Origin: CAWGOF01 sp963824225
GTDB taxonomy: Bacteria; Acidobacteriota; Polarisedimenticolia; Polarisedimenticolales; Polarisedimenticolaceae
Assembly (NCBI GenBank): GCA_963824225.1
Contig: CAWGOF010000003.1
Coordinates: 1,798,001 to 1,862,000, forward strand
Direction of reading: 5' to 3'
DNA length: 64,000 nt
How positions within the stretch are numbered: the first letter of the stretch is position 1; every line of letters starts with the position of its first letter. The notes under the pieces are model-generated. The model was not told the DNA's origin and ran no database searches. It saw only the letters and a program-made list of their open reading frames with translations. The translations under genes were made by a program, and so were the position numbers. Below are positions 42,512 to 54,846 of this stretch, one piece after another.

Positions 42512-42595
42512 CGATAGCTCACTCTAAACGTATAGCCCGAGGTCGCCTTCGGCGATGGTACTCGGCCGAAGGCGCTCCCCACACGTAGAACGGGC

Positions 42596-44020
42596 GTGGC
42601 GAGTCACCGAACGACGGGTGTGCCTGTCACCTTGCTCATGGCCCTGGTCCTGGTCTCGGGCTGCGGGCGCGGGGAGCGGCCGCCGCCGGAGATCGTCGGC
42701 GCCGGCGCGGGCCAAGCGATCGACCGCTACCTCATGACGCGCACCGAGATGGGCCAGTTCAGCGGTGCGGCGCTCGTGGCGCAGCAGGGGCAGATCCTGC
42801 TGCGCAAGGGGTACGGCTTCGCCGATGTAGCCCAGCGCGTTCCGTTCACTCCACGGACCCCGCAACCGATCGCATCCATCTCGAAGATGTTCACGGCGCA
42901 AGCAGCGCTCGAGCTGCGCGATGCGGGAGCGCTTACGCTCGACGACTCGATCTGCGAGCACCTCCCCGACTGCCCGAGCGCGTGGCGACCGGTGACGGTC
43001 GCGCATCTGATCCACCACCGCTCGGGGATTCCGGACTACGAGTCCCGACTCGAGCTGGGTTCGAGCGCGTACTTGGATCTGATGTCACAGCCCGCGGCGT
43101 CCGCCGTGATTCTCGCGGATGCCAAGCAGCGAGCCCTCGACTTCCCGCCCGGGGAGCAGTTTCGCTACAGCAATACCGGGTACGTCGTGCTGTCGTACAT
43201 CGTCGAACGGGTCTCCGGCCGTCCGTTCGCTGCGTTTCTCCGAGAGCACGTCCTCGTGCCGGCGGGCATGGACCGCTCGGGCTTCGCCGGAGCGCTGCCG
43301 GGACCGATCGCTCCCGCAACCGGCTACACGTACGGAGATCTGGGATGGTCGTTCACGCTACGAGGTGCGCCGTTGACCAGCGGGCATCTCACGCCCGTTC
43401 CGGCGCTCGCGCTCTCCGCGCCGCAAGGAGATGCGTGGCTCCTCAGCACGGTGGACGATCTGTATCGCTACAGTCGCAGCATCGAGGAGCGCGATCGCGC
43501 TGCCCTGGCCGAGGTGCAGGACGGCTACGGCTCGGGCTGGTTCGTCGACCGGGCGTTCGAGCGCCGCCGGATGCGGCACAACGGCATCCTCCCCGGTTTC
43601 GTCTCTGAGTTCCATCGGTTTCCGGACGACAGGCTCAGCGTCATCGTGTTGTCGAACCTCGACCGCGCGCGCATGGGCAACATCGCGCGCGACCTCACGG
43701 CGATCGCGCTCGGAAAGCCGTTCGACATGCCGGTCCAGGGACGCGTCGTCGCCTTGACCGACGCACAGCTCGAGGGGCTCCTGGGGAGCTACCGCACGAC
43801 GGAGGGGCTCCCGTTGACGATCCGGAAGGAGCCCGACTACGTCGTCGCGGAGCTCCAAGACCATTACCACGCGGGGCTCATCCCGATGTCGCCGACCGAG
43901 ATGTACTTCCCGCTGGCGGACGGTCGAGCGATCTTCACCCTCGGGCCCGACGGTCGCGCCACCCAGGTCAACATGCGCTATCGCGGCGAAGATCACCTCG
44001 CCGCGCGACTCGATCGATAG
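42596..44020 (+). CDS. Beta-lactamase-related serine hydrolase lipoprotein
   Basis: A 474-aa class C-like penicillin-binding hydrolase. GTG 42596 starts a lipoprotein signal (LVLVSGC, C23). SxxK is S94-I-S-K97, YxN is Y191-S-N193 and the third box is HNG (RHNGILPGF). The fold continues to about residue 375, followed by a C-terminal beta domain (LLGSYRTTEGLPLTI) of the DUF3471-like kind. By family it could be a D-aminopeptidase, esterase or DD-peptidase; true beta-lactamase activity is not implied. It converges with the genes at 44025-46758, one of which is a related hydrolase. Confidence 0.88.
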   Translation: MASHRTTGVPVTLLMALVLVSGCGRGERPPPEIVGAGAGQAIDRYLMTRTEMGQFSGAALVAQQGQILLRKGYGFADVAQRVPFTPRTPQPIASISKMFTAQAALELRDAGALTLDDSICEHLPDCPSAWRPVTVAHLIHHRSGIPDYESRLELGSSAYLDLMSQPAASAVILADAKQRALDFPPGEQFRYSNTGYVVLSYIVERVSGRPFAAFLREHVLVPAGMDRSGFAGALPGPIAPATGYTYGDLGWSFTLRGAPLTSGHLTPVPALALSAPQGDAWLLSTVDDLYRYSRSIEERDRAALAEVQDGYGSGWFVDRAFERRRMRHNGILPGFVSEFHRFPDDRLSVIVLSNLDRARMGNIARDLTAIALGKPFDMPVQGRVVALTDAQLEGLLGSYRTTEGLPLTIRKEPDYVVAELQDHYHAGLIPMSPTEMYFPLADGRAIFTLGPDGRATQVNMRYRGEDHLAARLDR

Positions 44021-44024
44021 CCAA

Positions 44025-44201
44025 TCACATCGTGCAAAGACAGTCCATGGAGGCGAGTCCGCCCTCTTCCTCATACGGGCCCATCGAGTAACAGTCCATC
44101 ATCGGATTGAGACACCAACCTCCACAAAAGTAGCCGTCCTGTGATGGTGTGGAGGGCGGAGTGTACGTTAGGGCGCGGTCGTGCCAGAAGTCCCAGACCA
44201 C
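44025..44201 (-). CDS. Possible small Cys-rich ORF at the end of the DUF5990 gene
   Basis: GTG 44201 opens 58 residues in a frame different from the overlapping gene. The sequence is protein-like (VVWDFWHDRALTYTPPS) and ends in a cysteine cluster (FCGGWCLNPMMDCYS, MDCLCTM). It could be a short independent gene or the true C-terminus of the upstream protein reached by a frameshift. There is no signal peptide or clear ribosome-binding site. Confidence 0.25.
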   Translation of the reverse strand: MVWDFWHDRALTYTPPSTPSQDGYFCGGWCLNPMMDCYSMGPYEEEGGLASMDCLCTM

Positions 44202-45136
44202 GAGATCGCGGGGGGACGCACCGAGCCGCAGACCGGCATCCCATCGCACGCAGTGAGCCCGAGCTGCCCCACGAGCGCGCTCGATCGCAATGCCGCGGCG
44301 AGCGCGTGCGCGGGGATGGTGTCGAGGCGCAGCTTCGCGCGCCGGAACATCGCCGGCGCGGCGCGCCCCTGGCGGCCGACCCAGGTCAGATAAAGGAAGC
44401 GTTCTTGCGGTGGCCCGTTGACGGCCGGACCACGGAACGTCGGCACCCCGTCCCGCTCGCTCACTTCGATGCGGCTCTCCCAGGTCACGCTTCGGCGGTC
44501 GGCGGGCACCCCGTCGGTCGGATCGCAGCCGACCTTGAGGGCCAGACCGACGGTCACGTCGCGATAGGGGCCACACGTTCTGCCGGGGAGGCTCCGCCCC
44601 ACGATCCGCACCCGGATCGTCCGCAGGGACGTCAAGCCCTCGACGCGCGCGGGAGGCGACTTCTTGACCGGGAGGAGCGCACGCCGGGCGCGTCGGTCGC
44701 GTGTCACCGGCGTCTTGGCCGCGAGAATATCCTCGCGAAGCATGCGTCGCTGCGCATCGGTCATCGAACGCCACCGGTCACCCGCGGCGGGCACGCTGTC
44801 GAGGAGCGCTTGGAGCTCCGATGGCAGCGACGTCGAGGCAACGGCGATCGTCAGCGTGGCACGATCGCCCGGCGCCTTGCCCAGAGCCACGAGATGATCG
44901 TGCCGCAGCTCGAGGAACCATCGGTCATCGTCCCAGCGCTGCAGCGATCGGCGGCCCAGCGGCACGCGGTCGAGCGCTCCATCCACGGTGGTCGTCGCGG
45001 TGAGCTTCCAGCGTCTCACGGTGGCCGCCGGCACGACGACGAATGCCGCCATGTCGGGGTGCTTGCGCTCGAGCACGACGCGGAGCTTCACACTTCGCAC
45101 AGCAATCGCGCCACGACGTCGGGCCGCGATCGTCAC
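44168..45136 (-). CDS. DUF1905/YdeI-like and DUF5990 fusion protein
   Basis: A 322-aa cytoplasmic protein. Residues 15-150 fit DUF1905 plus a YdeI/OmdA helical part (AAFVVVPAATVRRW, RSLQRWDDDRWFLELR, PGDRATLTIAVAS, LDSVPAAGDRWRSMTDAQRR). Residues 170-315 fit DUF5990 (RIRIVGRSLPG-like strand, GPPQERFLYLTWVG, MFRRAKLRLDTIPA, LVGQLGLTACDGMPVCGSVRPP). The two families are usually separate proteins. GTG 45136 overlaps the stop of the upstream serine hydrolase (GTGA), so the two are cotranscribed. The biochemical role of either domain is unknown. Confidence 0.75.
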   Translation of the reverse strand: MTIAARRRGAIAVRSVKLRVVLERKHPDMAAFVVVPAATVRRWKLTATTTVDGALDRVPLGRRSLQRWDDDRWFLELRHDHLVALGKAPGDRATLTIAVASTSLPSELQALLDSVPAAGDRWRSMTDAQRRMLREDILAAKTPVTRDRRARRALLPVKKSPPARVEGLTSLRTIRVRIVGRSLPGRTCGPYRDVTVGLALKVGCDPTDGVPADRRSVTWESRIEVSERDGVPTFRGPAVNGPPQERFLYLTWVGRQGRAAPAMFRRAKLRLDTIPAHALAAALRSSALVGQLGLTACDGMPVCGSVRPPAISWSGTSGTTAP

Positions 45137-46758
45137 TTCCGCGGTGCGCGCATGTCGGCACCGTTCTGGTGCAGCACCACGGCGACGACCTTGCCGTCGG
45201 TGTCGCGCTCGATGGTGAGCGTCGCTTCGACCACGTCGAAGTCGAATCGATCCTTCGCGCTGGCGAAGACCGGGAACGCCGGCTGCCCGGTGAGCTGCGC
45301 GGTGAGAACGTCGCCTCGCGCCTGCACCTTGATCGTCGAGCCGGGCTGGTAGCTGCCGAAGTCGTACTCACCGACGAGCTCGGTGAGCGATTCGGCAGGC
45401 GGAAACTCCACCTGGGGCACGGGATCGGCGCTGCGTGCGGCGGGAAGATCGCGACCATTCTGATGGAGGGTCACGCGATCTACCTTGCCGTCCGTTCCGC
45501 GACCGAAGGACAGCTGCGCATCCACCGCCTTGTAGAAGAACTCATCCTTGGCGCTGGCGAAGACAGGCAGGAACGGCTGACCGGTCAGACGCACGCGCAG
45601 CCCATCCCCGAGCTTGAGCACGGTGAACCGCGCCTGAGGCGACAACGTGTAGACGCCCACGTACCCGTCCAGCTCCGCGCTGGGCCGGGCCACTTCCGTC
45701 CGCTCTACGGCCGGGCGGCCTTCGGCGCGCAACGCGGCGAACCAGGCGGAGGGCACCGCTCGAGCGTTCGATGCGAGGAGGATCTGCGCGCGGCCGCTCT
45801 TGGGAAACACGCGTAGCGCGCTGCGGAAGCCGCCCGTGCCTCCCTCGTGACCGTAGCAGTCCTCGCCGTCGATCTTCTCTTGGATGAGCGCGAGCCCCAC
45901 CCGTCCGCCCAGTCCGGCCGCATCGACCGTGTCGGTCACGCTGGGCCAGACCTTCTCGAGTGGGCCCGTGGCCCCGGCGGCGAGGGCGTCGGCGAACTTC
46001 GCCAGATCGGCCGCGGTCGACCGCAACGCACCCGCGCCGGCGATGGCCTGGAACGTCCAGGGCGCGGCGCGCTCGGTCCCGTCCCAGCCTTGCGTGAAGC
46101 GCGACCGCTGCTCGACCGAGAGATCTTGCGCCGTGTCGGTCATCCCGAGCGGCGCCGTGATCTTCTCGCGCACGAGCGCAGCCCACGGCTTCTGATACGA
46201 GCGTTCGAGGACCACGCCGAGCACGCCGAAGCCGAGATTCGAGTAGGCCGACTCGCACGGTGGCGCCTGCGCCAGCTTGGCCTGGGCCAGGTACGCGAAG
46301 AGCGCCGCGTCGTCATACTTGGCGTACGGGTCGGAGTCGTCGATGGCACCCATGTTGTCGGGCAGACGCGGAAGACACGACGTGTGCGTGGCCAGCTGTC
46401 GCAGTGTGATGCGACCGGTGTCGTCGGACTCGAACTCGACCGGAAGCCTCTGGGCCAGCGTGTCGGTGAATGCCAGCTTCCCGTCCGTCACCGCGTGGGC
46501 CAGAAGCAAACCCGTGAACACTTTGCTGATCGAGCCGATCTCGAACTCGACGCGCTCGGGCGCAACGGCTGCGTGACCTGCGGGAAACGCCTCGCCCCCG
46601 CGAGCGTAGCGCCACGCGCCGTCGATGCGCTCCGCGGTGACGACGCAGCCCGCGCCTTGCGCCTTGGCCCACTCGGTGGCGTGCGCGCCCAGCGTCGGGG
46701 CCGGGGCCGTCGCTGCCGTGGTCGCGGCGAGCGAGATCAGGAACGCGACGAGCACCAC
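45133..46758 (-). CDS. Secreted beta-lactamase-related serine hydrolase with two C-terminal repeats
   Basis: A 541-aa exported hydrolase with signal peptide (MVLVAFLISLAATTAATA). SxxK is S76-I-S-K79, YxN is in SAYSNLGFG, and the third box is GHEGG. The C-terminal 200 residues hold two copies of a DUF3471-like unit: both contain a V..Y..........V....L.a.LtGQPafPVFASAKD..... pattern (LTGQPFLPVFASAKD and LTGQPAFPVFASAKD) and a VTLHQNGRD / VVLHQNGAD strand. The family includes D-alanyl peptidases and esterases; substrate unknown. It is the first gene of a two-gene unit with the DUF1905/DUF5990 protein. Confidence 0.88.
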   Translation of the reverse strand: MVLVAFLISLAATTAATAPAPTLGAHATEWAKAQGAGCVVTAERIDGAWRYARGGEAFPAGHAAVAPERVEFEIGSISKVFTGLLLAHAVTDGKLAFTDTLAQRLPVEFESDDTGRITLRQLATHTSCLPRLPDNMGAIDDSDPYAKYDDAALFAYLAQAKLAQAPPCESAYSNLGFGVLGVVLERSYQKPWAALVREKITAPLGMTDTAQDLSVEQRSRFTQGWDGTERAAPWTFQAIAGAGALRSTAADLAKFADALAAGATGPLEKVWPSVTDTVDAAGLGGRVGLALIQEKIDGEDCYGHEGGTGGFRSALRVFPKSGRAQILLASNARAVPSAWFAALRAEGRPAVERTEVARPSAELDGYVGVYTLSPQARFTVLKLGDGLRVRLTGQPFLPVFASAKDEFFYKAVDAQLSFGRGTDGKVDRVTLHQNGRDLPAARSADPVPQVEFPPAESLTELVGEYDFGSYQPGSTIKVQARGDVLTAQLTGQPAFPVFASAKDRFDFDVVEATLTIERDTDGKVVAVVLHQNGADMRAPRK

Positions 46759-46806
46759 GCGTCATTCTACGACGTGTCGTCCCTGAAGGCGCTGGCGGTG
46801 GCGACG

Positions 46807-47160
46807 TCAGCCTTCGACGGGTCCCGCCTGGCACGCCGCGGGAGCGCGTCGACCGCGCGTCTCGGCACCCTCGCCGTCGATCGGAGCCAGATCCGGGAGA
46901 GCCGATACGCTCTTCGGCTTGATCTTGGGGGGCACCAAATCCTCGCAGCACCAGTAGGTGATCGTGCACGACGTGCCGCCGTAGGTGACATTGGTGACCA
47001 TCACATCGTCGCCCTGTTCGCAGACGAGTCTGGCTGAGCAAGTGGTTCCGTCATAGGTGCCTGTGGCCTCGAAGGGGCCGCGGCAGGCGAGCGCCGGCGA
47101 CGCCGCCGCGGCGAACAACGCGAGCACGGCGAGCACGAGAGCGATTCGAGTGGTGCGCAT
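46807..47160 (-). CDS. Small secreted Cys-rich protein
   Basis: ATG 47160 has AGGAGG 7 nt upstream and a signal peptide (IALVLAVLALFAAAASPALA). The mature 95 residues begin CRGPFEATGTYDGTTCSARL and contain six more or less evenly spaced cysteines, with a YWCCEDLV pair. The N-terminal half looks like a small disulfide-stabilised beta domain; the C-terminal 40 residues are low complexity. The family is unrecognised. It is divergent from the cysteine operon leader. Confidence 0.65.
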   Translation of the reverse strand: MRTTRIALVLAVLALFAAAASPALACRGPFEATGTYDGTTCSARLVCEQGDDVMVTNVTYGGTSCTITYWCCEDLVPPKIKPKSVSALPDLAPIDGEGAETRGRRAPAACQAGPVEG

Positions 47161-47219
47161 GGATTTCCTCCTCGCCATGCAAGGAGTCCGGATGTCGGGG
47201 AGTTGCCCCCCTGTAGGTC

Positions 47220-47247
47220 TTGACAGAAGACAGTTTCGCCGTACCAT
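47220..47247 (+). promoter_or_regulatory. Promoter of the cysteine operon leader
   Basis: -35 TTGACA (47220-47225), 16-nt spacer, -10 TACCAT (47242-47247). Transcription would begin near 47254, about 180 nt before the first start codon. Confidence 0.65.
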
Positions 47248-47253
47248 CCAAGG

Positions 47254-47387
47254 TGCGATGCGCCGTACGAAGGGGTCTCATACCTGCTGCTGTCGAAGCC
47301 GGAATGCCCGGCGCGAGGATCCTTGCTGAGTAGCTGACCGCATCACCAACGATCCTGAAGACGCCGGGCAAGTCGCCCGGCGTTTTT
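47254..47387 (+). ncRNA. Candidate attenuator or riboswitch leader upstream of the cysteine operon
   Basis: A leader of about 135 nt runs from the promoter to an intrinsic terminator. Possible pairings: GATGCG (47257-47262) with CGCATC (47339-47344), closing the domain at the RNA 5' end; GCCGG (47298-47302) with CCGGC (47308-47312); AGGATC (47316-47321) with GATCCT (47351-47356), which crosses the closing stem as a pseudoknot. TGCCCGGCG (47305-47313) is exactly complementary to CGCCGGGCA (47362-47370), the 5' arm of the terminator, so an antiterminator can form. I cannot match it to a known riboswitch class. It may also be a small RNA that simply ends here. Confidence 0.55.
47361..47387 (+). 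terminator. Intrinsic terminator within the cysteine operon leader
   Basis: ACGCCGGGC (47361-47369) and GCCCGGCGT (47375-47383) form a perfect 9-bp stem with loop AAGTC, and the run of T at 47383-47387 follows. No plus-strand gene ends upstream, so it must act on the leader transcript that begins near 47254. Confidence 0.85.
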
Positions 47388-47436
47388 GCTTCAGGAAGCG
47401 GCCGGGCCGATTGCCAGCGACGAGGAGGCAACGCCT

Positions 47437-47864
47437 ATGGCCAACCCGCTCCGCCTGTCGGACGTGCTCCGCCACCGCCTCGAACAGTGGGCCCGCGAGG
47501 GCCATCCCTACGAGACCTGCGGACTGCTCGTCGGGAATCAGAATGACACCGCGACGTCGGTCGCCAGGATCACCCGCGCGCGGAACCTCGCCGTCGAGCG
47601 GCTCCACGACCGCTACACGCTCGACCCCGAGCATTTCCTGGCCGTCGACTCCGTCGCGCGCGGCGATGGGCTCGAGGTCGTCGGTGTGTGGCACACGCAT
47701 CCCGACCATCCCGCGCGACCCTCGGCGACCGACCGGGAGCGCGCATGGGAGTTCTTCAGCTACCTGATTCTCTCGGTGTCGCCCCAAGGCGTCGAGAACG
47801 CGACCGCGTGGCGACTCGCCGGTGGCACGTTCGTCGAGCAACCGATCGAGACGGAGGCACGGCC

Positions 47865-47868
<4 letters not shown>
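47437..47868 (+). CDS. mec: JAMM-family metallopeptidase (Mec-like, Mov34/MPN/PAD-1)
   Basis: A 143-aa M67 peptidase. The JAMM zinc site is intact: Glu in YETCGLLVG, then H-T-H-P-x6-S-x2-D in VWHTHPDHPARPSATDRE. In Mycobacterium the homologue Mec+ cuts cysteine from the CysO C-terminus, releasing free cysteine and regenerating the carrier. ATG 47437 has GAGGAGG 9 nt upstream. The next gene begins by ATGA overlap. Because the carrier downstream is fused to other domains behind its Gly-Gly, this enzyme may also be the processing protease that frees it (inference). Confidence 0.85.
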
Positions 47869-49327
<1,459 letters not shown>

Positions 49328-49331
<4 letters not shown>

Positions 49332-50311
49332 GCGACCTGCTGCGCGGCGTGGGCCGCACGCCGCTGGTCGAGCTGCTGCCCGCGCCGCCCTTGCCACGCG
49401 GCGTGCGCCTCTTGGCCAAGCTCGAGTCGGTCAACCCGGGCGGCTCGTTGAAGGACCGCCCCGCCTCGCGCATCCTGGCGCGAGCGATCGCCGAACGGCG
49501 TCTCGACGGCGGCCGGCGGCTGCTCGACTCCTCGTCCGGCAACGCCGGGATCGCCTACGCGATGTTCGGCGCCGCGCTGGGCGTCCCGGTCACGCTCGTC
49601 GTCCCCGGCAACGCGAGCCGCGAGCGCCTCGAGCGGATCACCGCGCACGGCGCCGAGCTGATCCTGACCGACCCCGTCGAGGGCTACGACTTCGCGCTGC
49701 GCGAGGCGCGGCGGCTGGCTGCCGAGCACCCCGACCGCTACTGGTACGCCGACCAGTATTCCAACGAGAACAACTGGCGCGCGCACTACGACACGACCGG
49801 GGTCGAGATCCTGGAGCAGGTGCGCGAGCGGACGGGGTCGGTGCCCGACGCCTTCGTCTGCGGCGTTGGCACGGGCGGCACGCTGACCGGGGTCGGGCGG
49901 CGGCTGCGTGAGGCGAACCCCGAGCTGCTCCTGGCCGCGATCGTGCCCGAGACGTTCCCGGGGATCGAGGGTCTGAAGCCGCTCGGCTCGCCCGACGACA
50001 TCGTGCCCGAGATCCTCGATCTCACCTTGATCGACGAGCGGGTGCCGGTCACGAGCGAGCAAGCGCTCGAGGCCTGCGTCTGGATGGCGCGGCAGGGCTG
50101 GTTCGTCGGGCCCTCGTCGGGGGCCTACGCCGGGGCGGCGCTCCGTCTCGCCCGGACCGGACGCCACCGCACGGTGGTCACGCTCCTCAACGACACGGGC
50201 GAGCGCTACAGCTCGACCAAGATGTGGTCGCGGTCGCGCGCAGTGGCCGAGAACGACAAGCGCGGCGCGTGTTCCCACTCATCCCTGGAGCGCAGCGTCA
50301 AAACTGCTTGA
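49328..50311 (+). CDS. cysM: Cysteine synthase, CysM-like
   Basis: A 327-aa PLP enzyme of the cysteine synthase family. The PLP lysine is K42 in VNPGGSLKDRPA; the phosphate/substrate loop is SSSGNAGIAYA, and GVGTGGTLTGVG is the PLP-phosphate loop. GWFVGPSSGAYAG is the conserved C-terminal segment. Beside a carrier and a JAMM enzyme it fits the CysM branch that uses sulfur carried as a protein thiocarboxylate, with O-phosphoserine or O-acetylserine as acceptor. The C-terminus is longer than usual, ending in a Cys/Ser-rich tail (GACSHSSLERSVKTA). It is the last gene of the operon. Confidence 0.92.
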
Positions 50312-50370
50312 CCGGCGCGGCCGATCTGCGTACCAGTCGTGCAAACCGGGCCTAAGGGGGGCCCGCGCGC

Positions 50371-50871
50371 GTGGCCCTTCGCCTCGGAGGCCTGCTGGTT
50401 CTGCTCGCGGCGTCTGCGGGTTTGCCCGCGCCGGCGTTGGCCCAGTCGTCCTCGACGAGCTACGTGCTGCAGCAGTCGACGGCTGGTGCCGCAGGCACGA
50501 CGAGCGAATCGGCGAGCTATGCGCTCGTGGCGACGGCCGGTCAAGCGGCGGGCGTGGGCGCGTCGTCCTCGAAGCACTACGTGCTGCAGTCCGGCTTCTG
50601 GGGCTTCGTCGGCTCCGGTCTCGTTCCCGTGTATTTGACCGTATCGCGCAACGCCGGCGATCCTGCGCACGTCGACCTTTCCTGGTCCGGCAACAACCCG
50701 CCGTACGACGTGTACCAGGCCACGGACTGCAGCGACGTCTTCGGTTCGTTCTTCGGCTCAGCGCTGGGCAACGCTGTGACCGACATCCCAGCGCCCGCGT
50801 CGGGCCTGGTTTGCTACAGCGTGCTCGCGACGGCACCCGGACCGGTTCCGCCGCTGGGCGACGGGCGCTGA
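50371..50871 (+). CDS. Secreted hypothetical protein with SYxL-type repeats
   Basis: GTG 50371 starts a signal peptide (LGGLLVLLAASAGLPAPALA, cleavage before QSSS). The mature part has two repeats: a TSYVLQQSTAGAAGTTSESA unit and a SYALVATAGQAAGV unit ending KHYVLQSGFWGFVG. This 'SxSYxL...G..s.S..y.lqsGFW' pattern is common in secreted proteins of Acidobacteriota and related lineages. A fibronectin-like strand (VDLSWSGNNPPYDVYQATDC) follows. Function unknown. It begins 59 nt after the cysteine operon and 10 nt before the PilV-like gene, which suggests cotranscription with the latter. Confidence 0.7.
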   Translation: MALRLGGLLVLLAASAGLPAPALAQSSSTSYVLQQSTAGAAGTTSESASYALVATAGQAAGVGASSSKHYVLQSGFWGFVGSGLVPVYLTVSRNAGDPAHVDLSWSGNNPPYDVYQATDCSDVFGSFFGSALGNAVTDIPAPASGLVCYSVLATAPGPVPPLGDGR

Positions 50872-50881
50872 GGGGGAAGAG

Positions 50882-52267
50882 ATGGCGGCTCGAATCTGCG
50901 GGTGGAGGCTCTTGGTGCTGCTGGTCGCGTCCTGCGCGGTCGTGGCCGGTACGGCAGCGGTCGTGCCCTCGACGATGAACTACCAGGGCCGCTTGACCGA
51001 CAACACGCCGCAGCAGGCGCCGATCACCGACGTGGTGCCGATGCAGTTCAGCATCTGGACCCTGCCCGTCGGCGGAGCGCAGCTGTGGAGCGAGAGCTGG
51101 GCAACGGTCCAGGTGAACGCCGGGATCTTCAGTGTGCTGCTCGGCAGCAACGGCGTGCCCATCCCTTCCTCGGTATTCACGGACGGCGACCCGCGCTGGC
51201 TCGAGGTCGTGGTGGCCGGTGAGACGCTCGAGCCGCGCCAGCAGCTCGGCGCTGTGGGGTGGGCGCACAAGGCGCTCACCGCCGACGATGCCGACACGCT
51301 CGACTCTCTACCCGCGTCCAGCTTCCAGCAGTCGATCACGGACAGCTGCCCCGGCGGCGCGAGCATTCGGGCCGTCAATCCGGACGGCACCGTCGTCTGC
51401 GAGTTCGACGACACGGGCATCACCTCCGAAGTCGATCCGCAGGTCGACGTGACTTCGGTCGACGCGGTACCGGCATGGGACGGCACGAAGCTCGTCGATC
51501 GCAGCTTGTGGCAAGCCGCCTCGGGAAACGTGGGCCTGGGTGACGCGACGCCGGACGACGACCTCCACGTCTCCCGCCCGGACGGCGACGTGGCGTCCGT
51601 CACCGTAGCGGGCACGAGCCAGGGCGCCGGACGCGTCTACGTCGGCGAGAGCCTTACCGCCGGCGGCGGGATCTCGTTCGACGGCGACGGTTCGCCGGAC
51701 ATCGCCGGAGGAACCGACCGCCTCACCTTGTTCCGGCGCAGCGGCGGTGTCGACACAGAGGTGCTGTCGTATGGAGCGGGCTCGAACGACGTCACGCTGA
51801 CCGGGTCCTTGATCATGGATGGCAACTTCGTGATCGACGATGGCGGCGGCTGGCACCGGTCCTACGGCGCGACGGGTTGGTACAACGCCACCTTTGGCGG
51901 CGGTATCTACATGTCGGACACGACCTGGGTGCGCGTTTACGGCGACAAGAACTTCACGACGGGCGGGAACCTCGCCGTCGGCGGAACGGCCTTGGTCGGC
52001 CACCAGATCGTCTCGGCGAGCTATCCCGTCAGCACGTTGGTTTCGTCATGCCATTCCCACGGCGGCCTGCAGTGCTATGTCGGTTCGGGCAGCGCCACCT
52101 GTCCAGCGGGCAAGGTCCTCCTCGGCGGCGGGTGCAACCTGGCCACGGGTCAGTACGGCGGCATCTCGGCGAGCTATCCATCCGGAACCACGTGGACGTG
52201 CAGGTCGAGCCATGACATCAGCTGGACCGCTACGGTCTACGCGATCTGCGCTCGCCTGGGGAACTGA
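50882..52267 (+). CDS. Secreted PilV/shufflon-like adhesin
   Basis: A 461-aa protein with signal peptide (LLVLLVASCAVVAGTAA). Residues 30-130 begin PSTMNYQGRLTDN, a motif of secreted tail-fibre-like proteins, followed by WSESWATVQVNAGIFSVLLG. About residue 325-365 matches the shufflon pilus-tip adhesin signature: ATGWYNATFGGGIYMSDTTW and VRVYGDKNFTTGGNLAVGG. The last 90 residues (SCHSHGGLQCYVGSG, ATCPAGKVLLGGGC, YAICARLGN) form a Cys-containing receptor-binding-like domain. PilV proteins sit at type IVb pilus tips and vary by DNA inversion; I see no recombinase or inverted copies nearby. It may be a surface adhesin. Confidence 0.75.
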   Translation: MAARICGWRLLVLLVASCAVVAGTAAVVPSTMNYQGRLTDNTPQQAPITDVVPMQFSIWTLPVGGAQLWSESWATVQVNAGIFSVLLGSNGVPIPSSVFTDGDPRWLEVVVAGETLEPRQQLGAVGWAHKALTADDADTLDSLPASSFQQSITDSCPGGASIRAVNPDGTVVCEFDDTGITSEVDPQVDVTSVDAVPAWDGTKLVDRSLWQAASGNVGLGDATPDDDLHVSRPDGDVASVTVAGTSQGAGRVYVGESLTAGGGISFDGDGSPDIAGGTDRLTLFRRSGGVDTEVLSYGAGSNDVTLTGSLIMDGNFVIDDGGGWHRSYGATGWYNATFGGGIYMSDTTWVRVYGDKNFTTGGNLAVGGTALVGHQIVSASYPVSTLVSSCHSHGGLQCYVGSGSATCPAGKVLLGGGCNLATGQYGGISASYPSGTTWTCRSSHDISWTATVYAICARLGN

Positions 52268-52410
52268 CGCTACCCCGTTTGCCGTCCGTATTCGGACACT
52301 CGCGTCCCGCATCCGCACAGTCAGCGGTGGGCCTGCCGCCGCGGCCCCCGCGATTCCCCGTGTGCACTTGGAACCGAGAATGCATGGATGCGCGGGGAAG
52401 GAGGCTGGGG

Positions 52411-54843
<2,433 letters not shown>

Positions 54844-54846
54844 GCG

